64,000 nt of DNA, taken from Bradyrhizobium sp. 200 (GTDB lineage Bacteria; Pseudomonadota; Alphaproteobacteria; Rhizobiales; Xanthobacteraceae). A model generated the notes under the pieces. It did not search any database, was not told the origin of the DNA, and saw only the letters and a program-made list of their open reading frames with translations. The position numbers and the translations under genes are program-made. The DNA lies in the NCBI RefSeq assembly GCF_023100945.1, contig NZ_CP064689.1:8786001-8850000 (forward strand). Direction: 5' to 3'. Shown here piece after piece: positions 17,491 to 25,215 of this stretch (within the stretch, counting starts at the first letter, position 1; each line of letters begins with the position of its first letter).

Positions 17491-20160
17491 TCATCGATCG
17501 GATGCAATGACGACAGGGATGCGCCGGATATCCGGGTTCATGACATTACCGTTGACCGCGATGACGGCGAGCATGGTGTACACTCCGGCTGGCAGCCGGC
17601 CGCCCAGATCAATCCGGAATGTAGCGTCGTCGCCGGGTCGCGCGACATCGGCGAGCACGACTCGATCCTTGTCGTCGATCACCATATAGCGACACTCCGG
17701 TGCGGCACGAGTGCGCACGACGGGTGCGATCAACGGCAGCGGCGTCCGCACCAGGCGATAGTTTCGCTGGAATCTTTCGATGATCTCGATCTCGCCCGAG
17801 AGCGTGACGCGGTCGCCGTTCCATTCCACCTTGGTGACATAGCCGTGCCGCGGGATCGCGTAGGCGTCGTATGATCCCACGCCCAGCGGGTAGGTCAGAT
17901 CCCGGAAAGCCTCGAGCGCGACTTTGTCGGCCGACCATTTCTTCAGCCGGTACGGTCCATTGGTGACCAGGAAGTGGCCGTGCTCACGGTAGAAGACCGC
18001 GAGCGCCGCCCATCGCTTGCGCGCCTCGTCGGCGGTCACCAAGGATCGCAGCGAGGCGGGACGGTATGCGTCGCGCTCGAATGCCTCGACCAACGGCACG
18101 AGCTTGCGTTTGAGTTCGTCAGAGCGGACCAGGTCGAGCCACTCGACATTGCGGCGCAAGGCCTCTGCTTGCGAGAACGCCGCCCAGCCCCGGCTGGCCG
18201 CCTCCTCCATGAGCACGACCAGATGCCATGGCAGCGTGCTCCAGGGCGGCGCCGCCAGAGCCTCTTGGTCTGGATCCTCCAGCGCCACTGTCAGATAGAC
18301 GTCGATGACTAGCAACTCGCGAACGAAGCTGACATCGCCGACGCGGAAGCTCTTGGAGGTGATGTCCGTGTCCGCGACCCGCAATCCCGCAAGTGCCCGG
18401 CGCAGGGGCTCCGTTGCGGCGTCGACGACGGGGTCGTAATGCCCCTCATCGCCCTCGCGGCGAACGCCCCAGCGATACGCGAACATATAGGCATAGAGCA
18501 GATCGGCGACGGTCGTACGTGACCCGTCGTGGAAAGCCGAGCCGAGCACACGATAGGTCAATTTCGCAGCAGCGGACGTTTTTGCGCCGATCGGCTGCAG
18601 CCGGCCGTCGCCCGGCTCAGGCAACACCGCGTCAGCAGGGACATGGATCACCTCCGTCACGGCGGATGGCTGGGCGGATTCACGCTGCTCGACGATGGGC
18701 TCCGCTGTGATGGACAGGCCAACAAAGGTGTAGACGACCATGAGCGTGGTCAGCGGAACTTGCGAACGAAGCGCGGCTCCACGTACCGCCATCACACGCA
18801 TCGCCTTGGTATGGCCGAGGTAGACCGCCGTGACATGGCCCGTCACGATCGCCGCAACCGCCGCGTACCAGGCAAAGCGCGCGCCGACGATCGCGATATC
18901 AACGTGGTAGCCGGCGGTGCCGAAGAGATTCCAGCCTTTGCCGAACGGATCGGACGCGAGCGGCACGATGTACTGGCCCTGGATCAACAGGAACACCAGA
19001 TAATGTGCCACGTGATAGCCGATGGCGATCGGGACGAGCGTCAATGCGAAGCTGCGGGCAAGCTCCATCGGCGAGCGAGCCATAGGCGTCGGCATGATCG
19101 CGCAGATCGCCAGGTAGGCGCCGAGGAACAAAAGCCAGAACCCCACGAGACCGGCTGTCTTGATCGCGACCGGGTCGTGCTCGCCCAAGCCGGGGAGCGT
19201 GGCGCGAAGCCAGCTTTCGAGGTTCGACCATGTCGAGGTGCCGATGAGCCCGTCATAAAGCACGGTCGAGAGCAGGAGCAACACGAATGCCATCATGGAC
19301 GTCGAGACGGGCTCGTCGTCGAGCAGCCCTGCCCCGAATGGTCGAAGCAACAACTTCCGCCCTTGCGGCTGAACCTTCGCCTGAGTTGGCGCAAAACGGG
19401 CGAAGGTGCCGAACACGATGGTGAACACCTCGCCGTGCTGCATCCAGATGTCACGACCGAACACGAACATGCCGATCAAGGTGAGGATCGAATACGCGGC
19501 GGCGAAACCGGCAATGTGAGCCGGCACGGCGGGGCTTGGGTAGACAAGCTCGATCCACGCAAAGGCGAGCAGCAGCAAGCACGCCGGCCAGACACCGAGC
19601 ACCGGCCAGTACGGCAGCCGTCGCGACAGTTCGGTGCCGGTGGCCAGCCGATAGAGTCGCTCTGCCCCTTCGAACAGCGTCCGCCACGGATTGATCAGCT
19701 GCCACAGGTCTCCAGCGAAGGCCGAAACATAGGCAAGGCCGACCCAGAAGATGATCCACACGAGCGTTGGCGCGATGTTGCGGTATGGGTTCTGATCGCC
19801 GATGAACCCGGCGAGCACCGTGACAATGAATACGCCAAGCGCGACGAGCCGCAGCAAAACAACACCTGGCCATCCGATCAGCCGGCCGGGCGCAGTGGCG
19901 AGCAGATCGACATGCGGGCCGCGACGGGTGGCCGGGGCATGACGAACGAACAGCCCGAAGACGACGAATGACAATGCGACCGCGGCGGCAGCTCCGAAAA
20001 GATAGAGCGAAAGGGGCAGCGGCAGGTCATAGCGCTGGCCAAAGCCGTGGGCGGCAGCAGGTGCCGCAGTGCCGAGAGCGACACACGCCGCTGCTGCAAG
20101 CGTCCGCAACACGACGACGCTATTGCGGATAGACCTCGATAAGGACAAGCGGTGGCTCAT
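17491..20160 (-). CDS. Polytopic membrane protein with C-terminal periplasmic B module
   Basis: A two-part protein of about 890 residues. After a signal-like segment ending AAPAAA, the mature chain would begin HGFGQRYDLPLPLSLYLFGA. About twelve hydrophobic segments follow to roughly residue 480; from memory this part resembles polytopic proteins labelled fenitrothion hydrolase in some databases, a label I would not take as function. The last 400 residues are a soluble B module clearly paralogous to the C-terminal half of the protein at 25216-27495 (shared APPWS-LPWH, NGPYRL, YPLGVGSYDAYA). The start is uncertain: ATG 20160 overlaps the cupredoxin gene by 41 bases, and ATG 20196 or a GTG near 20116 are alternatives. 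It is the last gene of the nine-gene ABC operon. Confidence 0.8.
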   Translation of the reverse strand: MSHRLSLSRSIRNSVVVLRTLAAAACVALGTAAPAAAHGFGQRYDLPLPLSLYLFGAAAAVALSFVVFGLFVRHAPATRRGPHVDLLATAPGRLIGWPGVVLLRLVALGVFIVTVLAGFIGDQNPYRNIAPTLVWIIFWVGLAYVSAFAGDLWQLINPWRTLFEGAERLYRLATGTELSRRLPYWPVLGVWPACLLLLAFAWIELVYPSPAVPAHIAGFAAAYSILTLIGMFVFGRDIWMQHGEVFTIVFGTFARFAPTQAKVQPQGRKLLLRPFGAGLLDDEPVSTSMMAFVLLLLSTVLYDGLIGTSTWSNLESWLRATLPGLGEHDPVAIKTAGLVGFWLLFLGAYLAICAIMPTPMARSPMELARSFALTLVPIAIGYHVAHYLVFLLIQGQYIVPLASDPFGKGWNLFGTAGYHVDIAIVGARFAWYAAVAAIVTGHVTAVYLGHTKAMRVMAVRGAALRSQVPLTTLMVVYTFVGLSITAEPIVEQRESAQPSAVTEVIHVPADAVLPEPGDGRLQPIGAKTSAAAKLTYRVLGSAFHDGSRTTVADLLYAYMFAYRWGVRREGDEGHYDPVVDAATEPLRRALAGLRVADTDITSKSFRVGDVSFVRELLVIDVYLTVALEDPDQEALAAPPWSTLPWHLVVLMEEAASRGWAAFSQAEALRRNVEWLDLVRSDELKRKLVPLVEAFERDAYRPASLRSLVTADEARKRWAALAVFYREHGHFLVTNGPYRLKKWSADKVALEAFRDLTYPLGVGSYDAYAIPRHGYVTKVEWNGDRVTLSGEIEIIERFQRNYRLVRTPLPLIAPVVRTRAAPECRYMVIDDKDRVVLADVARPGDDATFRIDLGGRLPAGVYTMLAVIAVNGNVMNPDIRRIPVVIASDR

Positions 20161-20503
20161 GATGGGAGTGGCTACTTGCGCGCTCGCGCGCATCATGGAG
20201 GTGGATGGGGAAGCGTCCGGTCGCGCGTGCCGTGAACTTCATTTCGGCGATCGTGCCGGCCTCGACTTTCTGCTCGATGTCATAGCCGTGCAGATGCAGG
20301 GTCAATGGCTGGTCCGTGCCCCAGCGCAGCTTGACTACGTCGAGCTGTTTGACGCGGATCAGGCGCATGTTCTGCGCCACCTTCCCGTGCTCGATCTTGA
20401 GGTCGAACGTCAGCTCTGCGGCTTGCGCGCTTACGCTCGGCGCGAGCGCACCCACCACTGGTATCAAGAGGCGTCGGCACAATGTAAGCGGAATTCTCAG
20501 CAT
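20120..20503 (-). CDS. Small exported cupredoxin-like protein
   Basis: A 127-residue protein with a Sec signal (ending near VSAQA) and a single cupredoxin-like beta domain. The stretch TLHLHGYDIEQKVEAGTIAE (about residues 68-87) and the later GRFPIHLHD carry histidines in the spacing of copper-binding cupredoxins, but I see no cysteine ligand, so a classical blue-copper site is unlikely. The tail SHSHHEPPL adds more histidines. ATG 20503 has GGAGCAGG just upstream and is preferred to ATG 20521. It lies between the split A-module gene and the membrane-B gene and overlaps the latter. A role in metal binding or redox in the periplasm is inference. Confidence 0.78.
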   Translation of the reverse strand: MLRIPLTLCRRLLIPVVGALAPSVSAQAAELTFDLKIEHGKVAQNMRLIRVKQLDVVKLRWGTDQPLTLHLHGYDIEQKVEAGTIAEMKFTARATGRFPIHLHDARERASSHSHHEPPLVLIEVYPQ

Positions 20504-20521
20504 GGACCTGCTCCGACCCAT

Positions 20522-21670
20522 TCATCGAGGCGGCTTGGACTCGACATCCGCGATCCGGTTGAACACCCAGTTCTCGTCATATGGCGACGGCACAGCTGCC
20601 GGATCGCCGAGCGCGAACCACGTCAGGCGGCCGAACGGGTCCGTAAAGCCTGCGATCGGGTTCCACGCTGTCTGCGGCCGCCCGTCGACCCCAAGGGCGA
20701 GCCAGCCATTCCAGGGAAAATCCTTGAGCTTCACCGTGCGGATGAACATCGGCGAATTGAAGCCGTCGTGGGCGTCATAGGCGATGTTCTCAATGCCAGC
20801 CGAGAATTCGGAATTGAAATATTCCCGCTTGAGGGCGTAACCGGCAACGGCCTTGTGGCAGCTGCCGACGAGCATGCCGACGAGGCCGCGTTCCAGATTG
20901 ATGCGCTCGACCGCGCCGTCATAGTCGCCGGCCCGCAGGCGTTCGACATCGGATTCGATGCGACGCAGCCGCTCTGGATCGACAATTGCATCCCCGAGCA
21001 GCCGATAGGCGGCGAACCAGCCGGTCCTGACCCAGCGCGGACCAAGCCAGCCGTTCAACGCCTCCCTCGCCGAGGCCACAAGGTCGGCGGCGTTCACCTC
21101 ATCGATCGCGACATCCCAGTCGGAATCGCCTGCCTGCCATTCGGCGCGAACGAGGCTTCTTGCGAGCGCGCCTACCGCCCTCACCTTCAACTCGCCGACG
21201 ATCGCACCGGTTGCTTCAGTGAGGCTGCCAAGAAGCCGCGCCTTCGCGGCTGCCGCCAGATCGACATGGTTGAGAAAATCGCCGTGAAACGGCGTGACCG
21301 GATAGGGATGCGTGATCAACTCACTGGCCTTGCCACCGATCTCGCGGATTGCGGCCCGGGTAAGCGCACAGATGGACGCCTCGTCCTTCGCCAGCGGCGA
21401 TGCCGGATTGACGCGAACAATCACAAATGAGCCAAACGACTCGACAGCGGTGATGGTCTCGGGCATCGCACCAGCAAATCGCGGCGTACCGCCAACATAG
21501 GCATGCATCTTGCCGTCGCGCAGGAGGTCCGCCGCTCGCTCGGGCACTACCGTCGCAATCTCGATCTCATGAGGATAATAGGACGGATAGACCGGCAGCT
21601 CATGGCCGCTGCGGGCTACGGTGATCGCGATGAACGTCATCGCTGCGATGAGGAGGCTGCATCTGGTCAT
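20522..21670 (-). CDS. Exported A-module protein of unknown function
   Basis: A 382-residue predicted periplasmic protein. A signal peptide (MTRCSLLIAAMTF...) ends near ARS-G/HELPVYPSYYPHEIEI. The whole mature protein is paralogous to the N-terminal half of the 25216-27495 protein: both share GHE-P-YPS-YP-EI, YP-TP-H-D, GIENIA, the LKLKD/VKLKD-PWNGWL stretch and AWNP-AGFTD. I do not recognise an enzyme domain. ATG 21670 was chosen because it gives a normal signal peptide. It follows livF by 57 bases and precedes the cupredoxin by 18. Together with the B module on the membrane protein it recreates, as separate chains, what the fusion protein carries in one. Confidence 0.8.
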   Translation of the reverse strand: MTRCSLLIAAMTFIAITVARSGHELPVYPSYYPHEIEIATVVPERAADLLRDGKMHAYVGGTPRFAGAMPETITAVESFGSFVIVRVNPASPLAKDEASICALTRAAIREIGGKASELITHPYPVTPFHGDFLNHVDLAAAAKARLLGSLTEATGAIVGELKVRAVGALARSLVRAEWQAGDSDWDVAIDEVNAADLVASAREALNGWLGPRWVRTGWFAAYRLLGDAIVDPERLRRIESDVERLRAGDYDGAVERINLERGLVGMLVGSCHKAVAGYALKREYFNSEFSAGIENIAYDAHDGFNSPMFIRTVKLKDFPWNGWLALGVDGRPQTAWNPIAGFTDPFGRLTWFALGDPAAVPSPYDENWVFNRIADVESKPPR

Positions 21671-21727
21671 TGCGACATCCGGAACGTTCAGACACGGCGT
21701 TTCGCAATCGTTTCGGCTTGCGCGCAA

Positions 21728-22453
21728 CTAGCCGCGCAACGCCTTCATCACTTTTTCGTCGGCGAGCGCTTCCCTCGGCGATCCATGGAAGATGATCTCG
21801 CCACGGTCGATGGCGTAGAGCCGGTCGCCGATGCGCGTCGCCGCACCCAGATTCGATTCCGCCATGAGGATGGAAACGCCCATCGCCTTGATCTTCATGA
21901 CCGCCTCGGTGAAGCGATTGACCACGACCGGGGCCAGGCCCTCGAAGGCTTCGTCGAGCAACAACAGCGACGGCGACAGCATCATGGCGCGCGCGATCGC
22001 CACCATCTTGCGCTGACCGCCGCTGAGGTGCAAGCCTTGACGCTGCAGCAGGTTCTGCACTTCGGGAAAGAGGCTGAACGTCTGGGCTTCGGGGTCTACC
22101 CGCTGACCGCCGTTACGGCGCTTGGCGACCTCATCGCCGAGCCAGCGACTGATCATCAGGTTCTCGCTCACCGACAAATCAGGAAAAACCCCGCAATCCT
22201 CGGGCGAATAGCCGATGCCACGTCTCGCCCGCTCGTGCGGCGGGAGCCTTGTCACGTCCTCGTCATCGAACAGGATCTGTCCGGCCCGGACGGGGAGAAA
22301 TCCCATGATGCTCTCGATAGTGGTGGTCTTGCCCGCTCCGTTGCGCCCGACGAGGCATACCACTTCCTCCTTGTCGACGCGCAGCGACACGCCGTTGAGG
22401 ATGTGGGCCGGGCCGCGGTAGGTGTCGATCGCATTGACATCGAGCACGATCAA
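21728..22453 (-). CDS. livF: ABC transporter ATP-binding protein, LivF type
   Basis: One of the two cytoplasmic ATPases of the branched-chain-amino-acid-type transporter. It is 241 residues with Walker A GRNGAGKTTT (about 37-46), the ABC signature LSGGQRKMVAIARA (about 144) and Walker B LLLLDEAFEGLAP (about 165). Its length is normal for LivF. Its ATG overlaps the livG stop by 4 bases, showing translational coupling. The HAAT class carries amino acids, but also urea, short amides and aromatic acids, so the class alone does not name the substrate. Confidence 0.93.
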   Translation of the reverse strand: MIVLDVNAIDTYRGPAHILNGVSLRVDKEEVVCLVGRNGAGKTTTIESIMGFLPVRAGQILFDDEDVTRLPPHERARRGIGYSPEDCGVFPDLSVSENLMISRWLGDEVAKRRNGGQRVDPEAQTFSLFPEVQNLLQRQGLHLSGGQRKMVAIARAMMLSPSLLLLDEAFEGLAPVVVNRFTEAVMKIKAMGVSILMAESNLGAATRIGDRLYAIDRGEIIFHGSPREALADEKVMKALRG

Positions 22454-23223
22454 TCCTTTCGTGAGAAGGCGTCGGTACCGGAAGAGCCGATCAGGATCAT
22501 TGCGACCTGCTCGTTCTTCCTGATCTCGGCGGGAGTGCCTTGCGCAAGAATCGCGCCCTGGTGCATCACGATGATGCGATCGGAATATTTGAACACGACG
22601 TCCATGTCGTGCTCGATGACCACGGCTGTTATGCCCTCGCCGCGCACGACCGAGGCGATCCTGTCCATGATCTGGCCCTTGTCGCGCGTGCTCACCCCGC
22701 TCGTGGGCTCGTCGAGGAACAGGAGCTTGGGCCGCAGCGCATAGGCGAGCGCTACGTCGAGCAGCTTGCGCTCGCCTTGCGCGAGGCCGCGCGCAAGCTC
22801 GTTGCGCTTGCCGGCGAGCCCGAATTGGTCGAGCACCGCGTCGGCTTCCCGCGTCACCTCGCCGTCGCGGCGGGCGAGCGCCGCAATGTTGCGGGTCTTG
22901 CCTTCACGGGAAAAGATCGCCAGCGCGACGTTGTCGAAGGCGGTAAGGTCGTCGAACAGATTCACGAGCTGGAAGCTGCGCGCAATTCCGGCCTTGACGC
23001 GCTGGGTCACCGAGGCGTTGCTCACGTCCTCGCCCTGAAAGATGATTTTTCCGGAATCGGCGCTGTAATATGCGCTCACGATGTTGCAGAACGAGGTCTT
23101 GCCGGCACCGTTGGGGCCGACCAACGAAATGAACTCGCCCTCCTCGATGGTCAGATTGACGTCGTCGACAGCATGCGTATCGCCGAAGTACTTCTTGAGA
23201 TGGACCGTCTCGAGGAGCCTCAT
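22450..23223 (-). CDS. livG: ABC transporter ATP-binding protein, LivG type
   Basis: The second ATPase of the HAAT transporter. It is 257 residues with Walker A GPNGAGKTS (about 36-44) and Walker B LLFLDEPTSGV (about 165). The signature is the variant LAQGERKLLDVALA instead of LSGGQ, which is seen in some LivG proteins. It ends with the LivG-type C-terminal stretch ILAQGTPAEIRKNEQV. The start is ATG 23223, in an ATGA overlap with the livM stop; an open extension upstream to 23331 is antisense-like and rejected. Confidence 0.93.
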   Translation of the reverse strand: MRLLETVHLKKYFGDTHAVDDVNLTIEEGEFISLVGPNGAGKTSFCNIVSAYYSADSGKIIFQGEDVSNASVTQRVKAGIARSFQLVNLFDDLTAFDNVALAIFSREGKTRNIAALARRDGEVTREADAVLDQFGLAGKRNELARGLAQGERKLLDVALAYALRPKLLFLDEPTSGVSTRDKGQIMDRIASVVRGEGITAVVIEHDMDVVFKYSDRIIVMHQGAILAQGTPAEIRKNEQVAMILIGSSGTDAFSRKD

Positions 23224-24251
23224 GAGGTCCCCCTGGTAAACCTGGCAGCAAGGCGCGCAGCCGTCCCCACGATGCCCGACGGCAGCGCTAATACCAGGAC
23301 CACGAGCACCACGCCGAGCAGGAGCTGCCAATATTCCGTGCTCGCGACCGCATAGGTCTTTAGATAGTTGAACACTACGGCGCCGACGATCGGCCCTGTG
23401 AACGTCCGAAACCCGCCGAGCACGCTCATGAATACGATCTCACCGGAGAACGGCCAATAAAGGATGTCGGGCGTGGTCAGTCCATTGAGCGGGACCCAGA
23501 GGACACCGGCCAGGCCCGTGAACGAGCCCGATATGACGAAGGCGATCCAGCGGTAGCGCCGCACTGATATGCCGACGAAGTTCGCGCGCGTCTCCTTGTC
23601 GCGAATTGCCTGCAGCGCTTTGCCGAACGGCGAGTGCACGACGACCCACATGATGACCGTCGCCAACGCGAACAGTCCAAGTACATAATAATAGTAGGCG
23701 AAAACGAAGCGCTGGAACGAGCCGGGCCCGGCGAAGTTGACGAGACCGCCGAGCAGCGTGAGCTTGGCGGAGGCGACGCGGATGCCGTCGGTGCCGCCGG
23801 TCACCCAGAAGAACTTGAAGGCAAGGCTCCACAACACCTGCGACAATGCCAGTGTCAGGATGCTGAAGAAGATGCGCGTGTGCCGTACGCACACGAACCC
23901 GAACAGCGCGGAGATGAGCAGCGTGCCCAGGAGCCCGCCGACGATGCAGAGCTCCATGGATTGCGCGCCGAGGTCGCGTACGATGAACGCAACCGTATAG
24001 GCGCCGGCGCCGAAATAGGCAGAATGGCCGAACGACAACAGTCCGGTATAGCCGAGCAGCAGATTGAAGCCGAGCGCCGCGATGGCCATGATCAGGCCAT
24101 AGGTGAGCAGCACCGTCTGGTAGGGATCGACCAAACTCGGCAGCATCGCGAGCACAAGGAGTATTGCGATCGCGACCACAGCCGGCCGCCAAGCAGACGA
24201 GCCAGTGCTCGTGATCGCGGCTTTTTTTGCAACGGCGAGGCTCATCGTCAT
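23220..24251 (-). CDS. livM: ABC transporter permease, LivM type
   Basis: Inner-membrane permease subunit of 343 residues with about nine hydrophobic segments. The family pattern GYTGLLSFGHSAYFGAGAYT (about 67-86) is clear, as is the region around GKALQAIRDKETRA (about 210), which contacts the ATPase. Both ends are coupled: the start overlaps the livH stop (24248-24251) and the end overlaps the livG start. It forms the channel with LivH. Confidence 0.93.
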   Translation of the reverse strand: MTMSLAVAKKAAITSTGSSAWRPAVVAIAILLVLAMLPSLVDPYQTVLLTYGLIMAIAALGFNLLLGYTGLLSFGHSAYFGAGAYTVAFIVRDLGAQSMELCIVGGLLGTLLISALFGFVCVRHTRIFFSILTLALSQVLWSLAFKFFWVTGGTDGIRVASAKLTLLGGLVNFAGPGSFQRFVFAYYYYVLGLFALATVIMWVVVHSPFGKALQAIRDKETRANFVGISVRRYRWIAFVISGSFTGLAGVLWVPLNGLTTPDILYWPFSGEIVFMSVLGGFRTFTGPIVGAVVFNYLKTYAVASTEYWQLLLGVVLVVLVLALPSGIVGTAARLAARFTRGTS

Positions 24252-25138
24252 GCCCTCCCAAACAGTCCGGTCGGGCGAGTGAGCAGGACCGCGGTCGCGA
24301 TCAGGTAGAGCACGGCAAGCTCGATCTCAGGGAAGAACTGGATGCCGGCGGTGCGGACGAGGCCGACGATCAGTGCACCGGCCACTGCGCCTTCGAGGCT
24401 CCCGAGCCCGCCGATCACCACGACAACGAACGCCAAGATGAGGGCCTCAATGCCCATGCCGAGCACGGCGGCCTGCGCCGGCACCACGACCGCGCCACCC
24501 AACCCTGCCATGAAGCAGCCGATGGCGAAGGCTTGCACGTAGACACGGCTGACATTGATCCCGAGCGCTGCGGCCATACGCCGATCCTGCGAAGTGGCGC
24601 GCAGGATGACGCCGAACTTGGTACGGTAGATGAACCACCACAGGCCGAGAGCGGCGATCAGCCCAATGGCGATGACGAACAGGTTGTAAGTCGGATAGAG
24701 GAGCCGGCCGATCGGGATGCTGCCCATGTGATCCATAATCGATCCGGCGGTGAGTGGCGTACCTCCGAACAGGAACTTCATGGTGTCTTCGAGGATCATG
24801 AGCAGGCCGAACGTGACCAGCAGATGGTACTCCTCCGGCCGTCGGTAGAGCGGACGCAGCAGCGTGGGCTCGATCACCGCGCCCACGACCGCGATCGCGA
24901 CGGCGCCGACGGGCAGCAGGAGCAGGAGGCCGGCAAGGCCGAGCGTACCGCTCGCCGCATGGCCGACCGCCCCGCCGACGACCCAGGCCGAGACGTAGGC
25001 ACCGAGCGCATAGAGCGTCCCATGGGCGAGATTGACGATGCGCATGACACCATAGATGAGGCTCAGGCCCGCGGCGATCAGGAACAAAACCGCTGCGTAG
25101 AAAAATGAATTGAGCAATTGGATGATGAATATCGTCAT
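24248..25138 (-). CDS. livH: ABC transporter permease, LivH type
   Basis: Inner-membrane permease of 296 residues with eight or so hydrophobic segments. LivH hallmarks are LIYGVMRIVNLAHGTLYALG (about 28-47) and the late GGLGSLEGAVAGALIVGLV (about 245), with the ATPase-contact loop LRATSQDRRMAAALGI (about 181). It lies downstream of the AB fusion gene (25216-27495) and begins the tightly overlapping livH-livM-livG-livF block. Confidence 0.93.
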   Translation of the reverse strand: MTIFIIQLLNSFFYAAVLFLIAAGLSLIYGVMRIVNLAHGTLYALGAYVSAWVVGGAVGHAASGTLGLAGLLLLLPVGAVAIAVVGAVIEPTLLRPLYRRPEEYHLLVTFGLLMILEDTMKFLFGGTPLTAGSIMDHMGSIPIGRLLYPTYNLFVIAIGLIAALGLWWFIYRTKFGVILRATSQDRRMAAALGINVSRVYVQAFAIGCFMAGLGGAVVVPAQAAVLGMGIEALILAFVVVVIGGLGSLEGAVAGALIVGLVRTAGIQFFPEIELAVLYLIATAVLLTRPTGLFGRA

Positions 25139-25215
25139 CGTTCTTCCTCACGCGAACTGCGGCGTCTCAGATCTTCTGACGCGAACTGCGGCGCCTCGGA
25201 TTTCCCTCCACTGTC

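Noticed and set aside
18529..19971. Plus-strand open frame of 480 codons inside the membrane-B gene
   Set aside because: Shadow of a real gene on the other strand; charged, repetitive antisense composition.
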